Position numbers and translations under genes: made by a program
In this document: positions 12,301 to 27,300 of the stretch, in pieces
How the letters are laid out: every line of letters starts with the position of its first letter
Numbering within the stretch: position 1 is the first letter of the stretch
The notes under the pieces: generated by a model
The model's database searches: none
What the model saw: only the letters and a program-made list of their open reading frames with translations
Told to the model about the DNA's origin: nothing
NCBI GenBank assembly: GCA_007126375.1
Contig: SLBI01000094.1
Span: 1-43,160 of the forward strand
Source: Paracoccaceae bacterium
Lineage (GTDB): Bacteria > Pseudomonadota > Alphaproteobacteria > Rhodobacterales > Rhodobacteraceae
Direction of reading: 5' to 3'
Length of the DNA stretch: 43,160 nucleotides

Positions 12301-15300
12301 GCAACCAGCCGCAGGCTGTAGAACCCATTGGCGAGCCGGGTGGTGTCGAGATCGGCCAACGGCCCCAGCCGCGATGCCTCCCCGGTCGCCAGCGTCTCGA
12401 TCAACCGGTTGCCGGTGACGTCGCGCAGTTCCAGCCGCCAGACGTCTATATTCGCGTCGGCGACGATCCCGCCGACCGACGTCACCCCGGAAAGCTGCCC
12501 CAGCACGGTCGCCGGATCGAAGGCTGCAACCGGGGCTTCCCGGTCCTCGGGATCGCGGACCTTGAGCGGCAGTTCGGCCACGCCGGTGAGCCCGTCGGCA
12601 TCGGTTGCCTCGGCCCGCAGCGCGATCTTGCCCGGCGCCTCCGGGGTGATCCGAGCCCGGCCGAAGCCGTCGAGCGCAAGCTCCTCGCCATCGGCAAACA
12701 GACGCAGACCGGCGATCGCGGCAAGGCTGTCGCCGACGACCTGAACCAGCACCTCCTGCCCCGGCCGCGCCGGGAAGCTGGGCACGAGTTCGATCCGGAC
12801 CGCCGGCGCGACCGGCTCCAGCGTGGCGCGCATCAGGATGGTCTGCCGGCCGGTGCGCTCGCCGTCCGAGGCGAGGAAGGTGACGTAGTAATCGCCCGCC
12901 TGTCCGGGGCCCGGGGCCCAGGTCACGGTACCGGTGGCGGGGTCCAGCACCGCGCCCTCGGGCAGATCGAGTGCCGAGAAGACGAGCGTATCGCCATCCG
13001 GGTCGGCGGCCTCGAGCGTGAAGCTGCGGCTCTCGCCGATGACGAAGGCGCGGTCCGAGGCCGTCAGCACGGGCGCCCGGTTCACCTTGGCAACCTGCAG
13101 CGTGACGTCGAGGAAGGCGGTGGCGCCGCTGGGGTCCTGCGCAGCGAAGCGGACGACATGCGTGCCGGCCTGGCCGTGCCGAGGCTGCCAGACGAATTCA
13201 CCCCGCTGCGGCGAGAACCCCGCGCCGTCCGGCATGCCGGAGACGACGCTCAGCGTCACCGGATCGCCGTCGGGATCATCGGCGAAGACGGTGAAGCGGA
13301 TCTCGCTGCGCTCGCGGCCCAGTTGATCGAACAGCGGCACGAAAACCGGCGGGCGGTTGACCGCCTCCACCACCACGGTGACCGCCTCGCGACTCTCGGC
13401 ATGGCCGTCGGAGGCGGCAACCTCGATGGTGAAGCTGCCGCGCTGGGCCGGCGCCGGTGCCCAGACCAGCCGGCCGGTGGCGCGGTCGAATACGGCACCC
13501 AGCGGCAGATCCCTGGCGCTGAAGGTGAGCGCGTCGCCATCGGGGTCCGTGGCGCCGAACACATGGTCCAGTGTATCGCCGCCCAGCACGGTCAGGGTGC
13601 CGACCGGATCGAGAACCGGCGCGGCATTGGCGGTGCGCACCGAGATGCCGAATTCGAGCAGCGTCGTGGCCGGATCGGTCAGCCCGTCGGCGCCGGTGTC
13701 TGTGGCGCTGACAACAGCGGTGTAGCCGCCCGCATCGGCCGCGGTCGGGGTCCAGGCCAGCTGGGCGCGGCCGTAGACCAGCGGATCGGCGGTCAGCACC
13801 GCCCCGTCCGGCAGACCGTCCAGTGCAAAGGACAGCGCGTCGCCGTCCAGATCCTCGGCGCGAAGCTCCAGCACCAGCGGCTGGCCCACCACCGCCACCA
13901 CATCGCCCTGGTGGCGGAATTGCGGCGGCTCGTTGTCGGCCTCGACCTCGATGACGAAGACATAGGCGTCACCCAGAGGCGTGTCGGTCTTGCCACCGTC
14001 GTCGCGGGCAAAGAGGACGAGGACATGCTCGCCGCGATCGCCGACCTGCGGCGCGAGGCGGATCGTGCCCGTCCCGTCGCCGTTGTCGACAAATCCGACG
14101 AAACCGGGGAGCGGCATGCCCGGGCTTTCGTTCACCAGATCCAGCGTGATCGGGTCACCGTCGGGATCGGCGGCGCGCACGGTGATCTCGCGGACCTCGC
14201 CGCGCGCCATGGTGACGGTATCGACCGGCTGGATCGTCGGGGCGATGTTGAAGGGCAGAACCTCAAGCTGCACCGTCTCGGTTGCACTGAGGGGGGTGCC
14301 GGTGCCGCCGCCGTCGTCGGTGGCGCGGAAGGTGATCTCGTGCAGCCCGTCCTGACCGGGGCCCGGCCGCCAGACGAGTTCCCAGGTCTCGGCATCGAAG
14401 CTGGCGCCCTCGGGCAGCGTGCCGATCACCTCGACCTCGACCGACCGCGGCCGCGAGAACGGGGTCTGCAACTCGCCCTCGCCGTCGCGGAAGCCGGGCT
14501 CGTACCAGGGGTTGTCGGGATCGAAGGCGAAGACGCGCAGGCGGAACTCCTGCCCCTGATAGGTCCGCAGCCCGTCGAAATTGTCGAAGATCGGCGCCGC
14601 ATTACCCGGCAGCACCTCGAACTCTGTGCGGCTGATGGCGATCCCGGTCTCGTCGGCAACGGCAAAGAATACAGGATAGGTGCCGGCCTGGGTGAAACCC
14701 GGGGTCCAGTCGAACACCCCGGTGGCGGCGTTCAGCGTGGCACCGAAGGGCAGCGAGTCGTTGAAGGCGCCGAAGCTGAGCGGCACTCCGGGCTCGCCTT
14801 CGGCATCGAGGGAAAGGCGGATGCGATCGCCCTCGGTCAGGGTGATCCTGGTGGGCGTCTCCAGCCGGATCGGCCGGGCGCGCTCGGCGACGAGGATCGT
14901 CAGGGTGTGGGAGGTGATGCGGTGGCCATCGCTGACACGGAAGGTCAGCGCGTAGGTACCGGCCTGGTCGTAGTCCGGGGTCCAGGAGAAACGCCGCAGC
15001 CGCGGATCGAAGCTGGCGCCGCCGGGAAGTCCGTCGGCCCAGACCACGGTGTCGTCGAGGTCGGGATCGGCGGCGATCACCTCGAAGGCGATGGTCTCGC
15101 CCTCGGCTGCAGTGATTTCCAGCGGCACATTGGTGATCAGCGGCGCCCGGTTGCCACCGATCACACCGATGACGAAGCTCTGCACGGCCACCGCGCCGCG
15201 GCTGTCGAAGGCCTGCAGCGCCACGGCCACGCTGTCCTGCGTACCGGCCTCGGGGGTCCAGGTCACCGCGCCGGTGACCGGATCCAGCGTCATGCCCTCG

Positions 15301-18300
15301 GGTCCGCTCAGCAGATGGTAGAGCACCGCCGATCCGTCGGGATCGAGCGCCTCGACGGTGAAGGCAAGCTCCTCGCCGATCTCGGCCACGTCGGGCGGAA
15401 GGCTGGTGAACTCCGGCGCGCGGTTGGGTGACTGCGCCGCGGCGATGCCGGTGGTGAAGTCGAGCCGCTGGCGATCGGGCGTGCCGATGGCGACGGTACG
15501 GCCCAGCGTCGTGCCGCCGGGCGCAAGCCGGCCGTCCGGCGGCAATGCGCCGGCGAGGTCGATCATCCACAGGCCGTCTTCGGTCTGGCCCAGGGCGTCC
15601 TGCGGCAGCCCGGAAAAACCCGCCGCCGGATTGAGCAGAAGCATCGCCGGCAGGAGGACATCGGCATCGCCGCGGTTGGTGATCTCGACGTCATAGCTGA
15701 CGGTGCCGGTGGTGCGATCGAACCTGGTGGCGGCAAAGCGGACATCCAGAACCGCCGAGAGATCGTCGATGGCCTGAAAGCCGGTGACGTGGTCCATGCC
15801 CATACGCATGCCGAAGGCCGAGGTGACGGTCTCGCGCACGGTCAGCGTGTAGTCGTCGGGCAGCAGGCCCGGCAGCGAGAGCAGCACCCTGCGGCTGGCG
15901 ATGTCGTAGGCCACCGACACGGGGTGCACCCGGCCGACAGCCGCCCCCTCGATCACGTAGTTCCCGGGGTTGCGCACCGAGGCCGCAGAGTCGGATGCAG
16001 CGAAGAACATGTCCTGATCGAACTGCACGGTCAGAACCGGCAGCGGCAGCGGCACAAGCGCATCGGCCGGCGGGTTGGTGGCCCGCACGCTGGGCGCATA
16101 GGCGGGCGCGATCAGGTCCACCTGCCCGGACTGGCTGAGCAGCAGCCGCCCGTCCGCGGTGGCGATGATCGCATCGCCGCGGCTGCCGCCGGCGGCTATG
16201 TCGATCCGCCGCAGCGTGGCGAGGTCGACCATGGTCAGGGCGGACCCCTCCGCCGCCTCGCCCGTCCGGCCCACCGCGCCGGTGTTGGCCGAGACGAACA
16301 TCAGGTCTTCCAGCACCGTGCCGGGCTGGCCGAAGGCGATGGAGTCGATGCGGCTGTCGAAGGCGAAGACGGTTTCGGCGCGCTGTCGCTCGGTGAAGCG
16401 GACGACCTGAGCCCGGTCCGGCCAGGTGACCGCCCAGAGATCGCCATAGGCGTCGAAGGCGAGGCTGCCGACGCGCAGATTCTCGTCGCGGCTCCACTGA
16501 AGGAAACGGCCGGTCAGCGGATCGAAGGTGGAGACGCCGCCGTTGGTGCCGAGGTAGAGCAGCCCCGTCGCCTCCTCCCAGGCGAGACCCAGGGTGACAC
16601 CTTCACCGTGCCGTCCGAGGATGGCGCCGGTGTCCGAGTCGATCTCCAGCAGCGCGCCGCCGCCAGTGGTGGCCCAGAGCCGGCCCTCGCCGTCCTGCAG
16701 CATCTGGAACACCGGCTGGTCCAGTTCGGCCAGCAGCGTCGCTGCCGAGGCTTCGCCGCCGTCGCGGGTGAAGGCATGGATCTGGCCGCGGTTGGCGCCT
16801 CCCGATACAAGGATGCGCCCGTCGTCGAGTTCCACCAGCGCCATTGGCGCGATGCCGATTTGCGACGCCTCGATTCCGACGGCGAAGGCCGAGGCGACGA
16901 AGGGGCTGAGCACGCGGTCGAACTCGGCCGGGAAGGTCAGCGGATCGGCAGCGGGGATGCGCCGCTCGGCGAGATCGAAGATCACGCTCGGCGAGGGAGT
17001 CTCCACCGGCGGCGGCGGCTCGCCGAAATTGGGCGGCGTCGTGGCCGCAACGCTGGCCGGCGCGCCGAGGTTGACCGGCTGGCCGTCCGCGGCAACCGCC
17101 GCACCGTCGCGCGGGCGTTCGACATTGCCGGCGACATCGGTGGCAAGCGCGAGGAACTCATAGTGCCTGCCGGCCTCACCGTCGAAGATGCGGCTGCCGC
17201 TGGCCGCTTCGATCCGCCGCTCCAGGATGCGGAAGTCGCCGCCGTCCTCGGCGACATAGAGGGTGACATGGCGCACGCCCGAGCCGCCGCGGTCGTCCTC
17301 GGCGGCCCAGCTCAGATCGTAGCTGTCGGTGCCCGCGACACGCGTCACGGTCAGCGCGGTCTCGGGCGCGGCGCCGTCCACCTGCTGGATCAGCTCCAGC
17401 GTATCCTCCGGCAGCAGGTTGTCGAACAGCACCCGCGCCGAGGCGACGATCTCGGTGCCGGTCGGCACATCGGCGCGCGGGCTGACCGTCCAGGAGACGA
17501 AGCCATCGCCGCGCTGGCCGCCCGAGTTCGGCGGCAGCAGGCCCTGAGTGGTGCTCTGCATCTCCTCGCCGGTGAGCGGGTCGATCGCCTGGATCACCCA
17601 GCGCACCGCGGCCGGATCCTGGAACAGGTCGATCCCGGCGCTGACCTGCACGGCAAAGCCCAGCGTGTCGGTGAAGTCGATCCGGTCCTCGTAGAACCAG
17701 CGACCGGGCGGCACCTTGATCTCGATGTCGCCGATGCGGATGTCGCCCAGTTCGAAGCTGCGCGGATCGAGATCGGAATCGAGCCTTGTGACGATCTCGA
17801 CCCGGTTGGCCCAGGTGCCGGACTGCCCGTCGTTCTCGAAGCGCACGGAATAGGGCAGCCGCTCGGCCCCGGGCAACCAGCCCATCGTGTCGAAGGTCTG
17901 CGGACCGGCCAGAGACGCCAGCCGCCCGGCATTGGCGGGATCGGCGAAATAGTCCGAGAAGTCGAGCGAGACGAATTCGCCCACATCGACCGGCCCCGGC
18001 CCCATGATCTGGAAATCCGCCGGCAGCGCCGCGCCGCGGGCATCGAAGGGGACCCATGGGGTGTAGATGCGCACCGCCTCCCAGTGGGTGCGGTTGGTCA
18101 GGCCGAGGTCGTAATCCTCGAAGCGCGGCAGCTCCGGCACCGGGATCTCGCCCACGCGGTTGCGGCTGCGGCGCTCCTCCCAGAACTCGATCTCGGCCAT
18201 CAGCGTCGGGTCGTGGCCATACCAGGCGCGGACCTGCTCGAAGAACTTCAGCACATTGGCGGTAGAGCGGATCTCCTCGCCGCCGGGGCCGAACAGCACG

Positions 18301-21300
18301 CCCGAGGCGAGAACCGCCATCATCGAGATGATCTGCGGATCGAGCCGGATGGGCGGCAGATCGTCGATGTCGCGCAGGATGCCGGCCTGCTCCAGCCCGG
18401 CGAGGTAGAGCCCGACCCAGGCATCGGGATCGGCCGCCAGCGCCACCAGCGCCGGCAGCGCGGTCTCGTCCGCCAGCACCTTCTCGCGCAGCGCCAGCGC
18501 CTCGGCGGTCTGGAAGGCGACGAATTCCTCGCGCGTCATCGAGGTGGCGGCGGCGAAGATGTGGAAGCGGAAGGGGATGAAGGGGATCTCGTCCTCGCCC
18601 GGGACGGCCGCGTTCGCCTCGTAGAGCTCGACGAAGGGGAAATCCGCCAGCACCGCGCCGAGGGCCGGATTGATCTCGCTCGCCCGGTCCACCAGCGCGT
18701 CGAACCAGTCGGCGATGCCGCTCGGGCCGCCGGCGAGGAACTCGTCGAGGTCGGGCAGCAGGTTGCCCATCCGGGCGCGAAAGGCATCGAAGGCCTCGTC
18801 GTGCAGCTCTCGCAGGCCGGGGTAGGTGGAGATGTTGAAACTGAAGCCCGAAAAGCCGTCAGCCGGCGTATCGAGCAGAAACCCCGAGGTGGTGAGCTGG
18901 CCATCGGTGTTGACGATGCTCTCGAGGCCGGCCCAGAAGACATCCTCGTTCGGCCCGCCTGCGGCACCATCGGGCGTGCCGCGGACATTGGTGAAGAACT
19001 CGAGGAACGGCAGCCCGTAGACATAGGGGTTGAGGTGCAGTTCGGGCACACCGACCTGGAAATGGGTATAGGGCGCGTCGAGGTTCCGCAGGTTCTGAAA
19101 GGCGACCGAATAGGTCTCGGTGTCGCCGGCGAGCACCAGACGCGGCCCGCCGATGCCGATGGTCACGTCACCCTCGATCGCGCGCTCCACGAGGAAACGG
19201 TAGGGCAGCACCGCCTGTTCGCCGGAGGGGTTGGTGACGACGACGTCGTAAAGGCCGCGCTCGGCGCCGCGCAGGTCGAATACTGCCTGGATGCGGGTGG
19301 AATCGATCACACGCCAGTTCACCGGCGCGAATTCGGCAATGCCGGGGCGGATCAGGCGCACGGTGGCACCGGGGGCGAACTGCGCACCCTCGATGACCGT
19401 GGTGACATAACGCGAGTCGCCGCCGCGGTCGGAGCGGACATCGGTGACGACCAGCGGCAGAAGCTCGGCCATCAGCGTGATATCGGCGCCCTCGGCCGGG
19501 CCGGAGAAGTTGCGCACCGAGATGTAGTAGGTGCCCGGCTCGGTATCGGGCACCAGCGCAGTCAGGTTGGCCGAGATCGGGCCGCGATAGGTCGCGTCGA
19601 AGGCATTCGGCCCTGGCAGCGCATCGTGGCGCACGAAGATCTCGTTCGACTGGCGCGGGTCGGAGGAGGTGAGCGTGACCCGCATGGTCTCGCCCGGCGG
19701 CACGGTGATCCGCCACAACCGCTCCTGCCCCTGTGCCATCGGCACGGTGACCGGCGTGTCGAAGATCAGCGTGTCCACCGCCACCGTGATGGTGTCGGTC
19801 GAGGCGGTGGTGTTGTTGACGGCGTTTTCGGCCTCCCAGATCTGGTTGAAGATGTCGGTGCGCACGATGGCGCGATAGCTGCCTGGCGTGACCGCAGGCA
19901 TGATCGTGGTCAGTGTCATCTCGCGGGTCTCGCCGGGCAGGAGCGGTCCGCCGGCCTGCACCCGGCCAAGCGGTGGGTCGGAGAGATCCCAGGTGCCGTC
20001 GGTGGAAAGGAACACGCTGTCGGACCACTGCCCCTCGACCGGTACGTCGGAGTCGTTGCGCACCGTCCAGCGGATCGCAACCTCCTGGCCGGCGCGGGCA
20101 TTGGTCGGCACCACCACCTCGGTGACCACCAGATCGGCCGGCGGCGGGCGCTCGAAGATCACCGGAATGGCAGTGCGGGTGGCATTGTCGCCCTCGGCCG
20201 CGCCCTCGAACACGTCGCCACGCGGGCCGTAGCGGGCGGGATCGGTGACGACGAAGAGGTAGTAGGCATCGGTGGGAAGGTCCGAGGGCGCGACCAGGGT
20301 GCGGGTGACGGTGTAGCTCTCGCCCGCGCCCAGCCCGGTAAGGTGGCGGTGCTGGGTGACGAAGCGGTCGGCGCGCAGGTCGAGATGCGCGTCGCGGCTG
20401 AAGAACACCAGATCATCCCACTCCTGCTGCTGGAACGGCACCGGGCCGCCGAGGTTGGTGACGGTCCAGTTCAGTTCGAAAGGCTGGCCGCGCACCACCC
20501 GCTCGGGCATCGTCACGTCGCTGACGACGAGGTTGGGCGCGACCGCGGGAGCGATCGTCACCGCGGCCGAGGTGGTGTTGTTGCCCTCGCCCTGGAACTC
20601 GCGCACCGCACCGGTGGCATCGCCGCGAACGCCGGGCAGGCGCGGCGAGACGGTGGAGCGCACCAGCCCGCTGTCGGCCAGCCCGCTGTCAGCCACGGCG
20701 AGAACGTTGAAATCGCCCTCGATCTCGAAGGGCAGGGTTACGGTGACGGTTGCGGTATAGCTTTCGCCCGGCGCCAGCGCACCGTCGCGGCGGTGTTCGG
20801 CGGTGATCTCGCGACCGGCGACCTCGCGCCGGAGCAGGAAATCGCCCTCGTCCAGTGTCCGGTCCAGGGAGAGATAGACGCGGTCGGTCCAGATCTCCTC
20901 ACGCGTGGCACGGTTGCCGATGTTGGTGACGGTGAAGGTGATGTCCAGCGTCTCGCCGGCGGTCAGACTGTCCGGAACCACAAGGTCGGAGACCACCAGA
21001 TCGGGTTCGCGATAGACGATGGGCAGGTCGGCGCGCAATTCGCTGCCGACCGGGCTCTCGTAGCTCGCCTTCTCCAGCGCGCTGACACGGGTCGCGAGAT
21101 TGCCCTGATCGACGAAGAACCATGTGCGCTGCGCCTCGGTTCGTGCGGCGTGGAGGCCAGTGCCGTGCACGTTGGCGAAGACATAGACGTAATACGCGCC
21201 GTCGATGCCCGGCGGCAGGGCCGCTTCGATCTCGCGGGTATAGCTCTCGCCGGCGCCGAGCGGCGTCGCGTTGGAAACGGTTACCGACGCCAGCGGCGAG

Positions 21301-24300
21301 GCCCGGTTGTAGATGAACACCGGATCGCGGCTGACCCAGATCTCGTCGCGCCAGCGTTGCGTGAGATCCCACACCGGCACGTCGCTGTCGTTGGTGACGG
21401 TGTAGCGGATCGTCACCTTCTCGCCTGAAAAGGCGGTTTCCGGCGGCTCGACGGAGACCACGCGCAGGTTGGGGATGGCCGGCGTGACGTTCGTCACCGC
21501 GAAGGCCGAATTGTCCTCGGGCCGGGTGTCGCCGGCGGCAGTGGCACGGACGATGACATAACTGCCCGCGGCCGGTGGCGGCAGGCGCAGGCTTTCGGTC
21601 AGAGTGACGCTCTCGCCGGCGGCGAGACGGGGCGCGGTGGCACTGCGGATCGTCCAGTTCTTCGCCCCCGGTGCGTCCTTCACCGGCACGTTCGAGAGCA
21701 GAACCTCGTAGCTGAAGCTGGTGGTCGGCCCGGTGCCGGAGTTGGTGAGCCGGAAACTGACCTCGAACACGTCTTCGCCGGCGAGACCCGAGACCGCGCT
21801 CTCGGTCACCGACAGCACCTCGACGCCGATCTCGGGGTTCACCACCGGTGGCGGAACGCCGATCACCTGCATGACCGTGGGGCGACCCAGCGCGTCGGCG
21901 CCGCCGGCCTTGTAGTTGTTGGAGTTCACTTCGGCCGGATCGTCGGGGTTGACGTTGACGGCGAGCGTATCCTCCAGCACCTGGTCGTAGGGATCGACCC
22001 AGGGGGTGATGTAGTAGTTGCCCGACACCAATTTTTCGGGCAGCCGGACGGTGACGGTGCGGTCGTAACCTGCGCCGACCTCCAGCGCGCCTGCGTTGTA
22101 GTTCAGCGTGGTGAGGAGCACGTCGCCCTTGGCCGGATGCGGACGGGTGCGGTCGCGGGTGAGCCAGACCTGTTCGGTCCAGGCCCCGATGTTGGTCGGC
22201 CCGGCGCCGCGGTTGGTCACCGTATAGGTGACGGTGACGTCGCTGCCCTCGAAGGTCTGGAACGGGGTGACGACGTCATGCACCACCAGGTCTGCCAGCG
22301 GGATGCCCTCGACGAAGATCTCGTGCAATCGGGTGTTGTTGCCCTCGTTCGGCCATTCCTCGACCCGGTTGCCGCTGTCGGTCACCACGATCAGATAGAC
22401 CGTGCCACGGAAGCGATCGGGAATCCGGAAGCTCGCCTCGCGGCTGAGATACTGTTCGCCGGGGGCCAGCGCGGCCTCGTTGGTGAAACGCCCGATCAGG
22501 ATGTCGTCGCTCGAAACCTTGTCGTCGAGCGAGAGATAGACGCTGTCGGTCCAGTTCGGCACGTCCGTGGGCACCGGGCCCTGGTTGATCACCGTCCAGC
22601 GCAGTGCCCCGGTCGCACCCGCGGTCAGCCGGTCGGGCGCCTCGATGCTGGCGACCTGAAGGTCTGGCCGCGGCTGCACGGTTACGGCGATCTCGCTGAT
22701 CGAGGCGGTCTCGTTGTTGCCCTCGCCGTCGTGTTCGAACACGCTGTTGGCGGCATCGGTGACCACCACAACGCGGTAGATCCCGCTGATCTGCTTGGGC
22801 AGGACCACCTGCGCCGTGCGGCTGTAGCTGGTGCCGGCCTGCAGCGGACCGGTAAATGTGTAGCTGCCCAGCGTCACGTCCCGTTCGCTGGCCCCGCCGG
22901 TCTCGGAGACACGGCGCAGCAGGATGCGGTCGGTCCACTGCCCTTCGGCCGGGCCGGTGCCGTCGTTGCGCACCGTCCAGGAGATATCGACGGGCGTGCC
23001 CTCGGGCGCGGTTTCGGGGATGGTGACGGCGGCGACCACCAGATCGGGCGGCGGGCTCAAGGCTACATCCACCCGATCCGACCGCCCCGCGTTGCCGGCA
23101 TCGGTATAGATGAACTCGAAGGGCGCGCCGAGGGCAGTGCCCGAAACCCGGTCGCTGCCCGGCGTCTCGACGAAGAACCAGCTCGGACCGGTCCAGCCGA
23201 CCGGCAGCGTCACCGTCACCTCGCGGTCATAGGCATCGCCGGGCGCGAGGAAGCCGATGCGGTTGAATTGCCCAAGGGAGACCCGTCCGGTGCCGTCGGG
23301 ATTGTCGGCCACGAACACCCGGTCGTTCCACGAGGCGCTGTCGGTCAGCCCGATGCCGTCGTTGCGTACGGTCCAGCGCAGCGTCACCGGAAGCCCCGAC
23401 TCTGCCTCCGCGGGCGCCTCCACCCGCTCCACCACGAGATCGGCGTAGGGGATCGGCATGACATCGACAAAACCGTCAAGCCGCAGGGTATTGTCCGCCT
23501 CCAGCCCGTTCTCGAACACCGAAGACCCGGCATCCGTCGTGACGAACAGCCGGAACCGGCCGGTGAATCCGGGCGGCAGCAGCACCTCCTGCGTGCGGCT
23601 GTAACTTTCGCCGAGGTCGAGGCCGCCGTCATGGGCGACGCTCGCAAGTTCCAGCAGCGCGGGCGTCCCCGAGGGGCCGGAGATGCGCTCAAGCCAGATC
23701 CGGTCCACCCAGGCATCGGTCAGCCCGCGGCCGGTACCGGCGTTCTCCACCGTCCAGCCGACCGTCAGCCGGGCGGGATCGTTTACCGTCAGCTCGGGGG
23801 CGGTGATCGCGGTGACAACGAGATTGGCATAGGGCGCCAGCGCGACGGTCAGCGGCGCGGCGGCGGTGTTGTCGTCCTCGGCACCGGGCTCGGCCACCGC
23901 CTCGCCGGCATCGGTCTCGACCACCAAGAACCACGCGCCCGAGACATGTACCGGCAGCGTGACGTCCATCACCGCGCCCACCGTGGCGCCCGAGCCAAAG
24001 GGGATCGTCACCTCGGCCGGTCGCTCGGCCAGAAGGATCGCGCTGTCGTCCACGGCACCGGTGCGGCTGAGCCAGACGCGGTCGGTCCAGGACGCCTGCA
24101 CCGGGCCGGTGCCGGTGTTGGCGACGGTCCAGGCGACCTGCACGGTGTCGCCCGACTGGAACGGCCCGTCCGGCAGGGTGACGGCCGGCACCGTCAGGTT
24201 CGGATGGCGCAGCGGCACAGCCGTCGTTTCGGCCGTGTTGTTTCCCAGGCGGCCGGCCTCGAACACCCGGTCAAGCCGGTCGGCCTCGGCGGCGAAGCGG

Positions 24301-27300
24301 AACTCGCCCTCGCCCAGATTGATCGGCAGGGTGACTTCGACCGTGACCTCGTAGCTCGCCCCCGCGGCAAGATCGAAGTCGCGGTCGATCAGCGCGAGCT
24401 GCGTGCCCGCGGCAGACAGCCCCGGGCCGCGGATCAGGATACGGTCCTGCCATGGCGCACGGGCGACCGCCTCGCCGATGTTCTCGACCCGGAAGCTCAG
24501 AGCCACTCTCTGGCCGGGCACCAGATCCGCCGGCCCCTCCACCAGCGTCACCGCGAGGTCCGGCGCAGGCGCCGGCGAGAGCGTGAGATCGCCCGACGAG
24601 CGGGAGAAGTTGTTGGCCGTGGCGCCGCGCTCGTAAACCGCGGCCTCGGCATCGGTCACCACCAGCACGCGAAACGTGCCGGACACGCCCGGCGGAAGCG
24701 TGATGGTCTCGACCCGGCTGTAGCTGGCACCGACCGCGAGTCCTCCGGCGCGGGCGAACTCGCCGATCAGCACGTCGCCCGGGCCGGGCGCAGTGCCGCT
24801 GGCCAGATAGACCCGGTCGAGAATGCCCCCCGAGGGCGCGGGCACGGGATCGGGGCCGAGGTTGGCCACCCGCCAAGACACCTCGACGGTGGCACCGCCG
24901 ATAAACGCCCCCGACGGTGCGCCCACCGTCTGCACCGCAAGATCGGAATGGGGCGATGACAGCGTCAGTGCTGTGCCGGCGACGTTGTCGGCCCTCGTGT
25001 CGGGCTCGGTCACGGCGGCCAGCGCATCGGTCTCGACGAGGATGAAGGCGCCGCCCTCGATCCCGGTTGGCAGCAGGATGTCGGCGCTCACCTCATAGGC
25101 GCCGCCGGGATCCAGCCCGCCGCTGCGCGGCACTTCGGCCAGCAGAAGGTCGCCGGCGTCCAGCGTCGCGTCGGTGGAAAGCCACACCCGGTCCACCCAG
25201 CCGGCGGCGTCGGTGGCAACGCTGCCGGCGTTCTCCACCCGCCAGGCGATGCTGGCGACCTCGCCGCCGCGCGGATCGCCGGGCGCGCCGGTGATGCTGG
25301 CGACGAGATCGGCATAGGGCCGGGCGACCGACACGATGTCGGTGAAGGCGTAGTTGTTGCTCTCCGCCTGACCGATGGTCAGCCCGTCGCGCGCCTCGGC
25401 GATGCTGCCGGTGCCGGCGGCGTTGCTGTCGGCCCAGACCTCGATCCGGATGGTGCCCACCCCGGCGGCGCCGTCGGGCAATTCCAGCGTCACGCTGCGC
25501 AGCGCCTCGCCGCCGGCGGCGATCGGACTGTCGGTCACCGCCACGGCGACATTGTGCAGGATCTGCCCGGTGCTGAGGTTGCGCACCCGGACCCTGTCGA
25601 ACCAGCTTGGAGGCGTCGCTGCGGCGCCCTCGTTGCGCACCGTCCACGAGATCGCGAGCGGGCTGCCGGCAGCGGGCTCCACCTCGGCCACCGCAACCGC
25701 CGCGACCACCAGATCGGGCGCCGAGGCCCGGCGCATCGTCAGGCTGTTGTTGCTCTCGCCGGTGCCCTCGGGATTGGTCTCGAACACATCGCCGAAAGCA
25801 TCCAGCACGACCTGAAAGTCATAAAGCCCGGTCCCATCGATGCCCGCGGGCCAGCCGAAGGTGAGGCTGCGCGCCGCCACGGTGCCGGCTGCGACCGCCT
25901 CGTCGGCCGGGACGCGCAGGTCCTGGCTGAACACGATGCGCCCGGTGGACAGGTTGCGCAGCACCAGCCGCTCGGTCCAGCCGGTTTCGGCATCCAGTGT
26001 TCCGGCGTTACGGGTCTGCCAGCCGACCGTCACCGCCTCGCCGGCGGTCCAGCCGGCCGGCGGCGTGACCTCCAGCGCCTCGGGTAACAAATCGACATAG
26101 GGCGCCAGCGCCACCTCGATCGGCAGGTCGGAGGCATTGTTGAGTTCCGCGTCGAGCGTGACGTTGCGCTCGTCCACATCGTTGTTGACATCGAGCCGCA
26201 GCGACACCACCAGATCGCCGACTGCCACGACCCCCGGCGGCAGCATCAGCGTGACCGACTGCGTCACTGTGCCGTCGGGCGCGATGTCGCCCTGCGCGAC
26301 ATGGTCGTAGGGCACGATCACATCGGCCAGGATCTGTCCGGTGTCGACGCGCCGGATCGTTACCCGGTTGGAAAAGTCTGCCTCGACAGCCCGCTCGCCG
26401 CCGTTTCGCATGGTCCAGACCACCGGCACGCTGCCACCCGAGACGAGGTCTTCGTCGGTGTCGAGCGCAAGGCTCTGCACCAACAGATCTGGCCCGGGTT
26501 CGTATTCCAGCCCGGCCAGGCGGATCGGCGCCCGCTCCGGGTTGGCGTAGACGTTGAACGAGAAGTCGCGGCTCTCGGGATACCAGATACGCCCTTCGAC
26601 CAGCAGCAGATAGCGGCCGGTCTCGGGCATCTCGACGGTGCCGGCATCGTTGCCGAGATGGGTGCCGAACACCTGGCGACCATAGGGATCGATCAGCCGC
26701 CAGTAGGATCGCGAGTTGCCCTCGGTGCGGTCGAAAAAGAAGCGCGCACCGGCCTCGGCCTCGAAAGCATAGAGTTGCGTCTCGGTGCCCGGGGCGAGCT
26801 GATCGGTGACCGGCGTGCCGGGTGTGAGCGGTTCGGCCGCGGCAAGGTCGAGAACCTGGAAGGCATAGGCGCCGGTTGCGCCCCCGGTGGGGCGAAGGGT
26901 CAGGACATAATCGCCCGGGATCAGCCGCAGCAACGGCGCGCTGCCGGCCTCGCTGGCGTCCGAAGCGGTGAAACTGCGCGACGCCTCCACGCCCCGCGGG
27001 CCGCGCAGCTCCCATTGCCAGGCCGAGGAATCGGGCGCCTGAGCATCGACATAGACGACACTCTCCACCGTCACCGTGAAACCGTAGCGGTCGGTCTGGC
27101 CGGGCAGGTCGATGCTGCCCTCGACGCGACTGTTGAGATCGAGCGCCGAGAGGCTCGACTCGAGCGGCAGCAGGCGGAAGGCATGGCTGGCGCTGGCGGC
27201 ACCATCCTGGATGCGGCCTTCGACCAGCAGATACTGCGCCCCGGTCGATCGCAGCGTCACCGTGGGGATGTCGGTGCGCAGATCGGCCGAGGCGACGAGA

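Noticed and set aside
15789-21428. Plus-strand open frame of 1,879 codons
   Set aside because: Same antisense register; the minus strand encodes CARDB-like repeats, the mixed segment and a propeller here.
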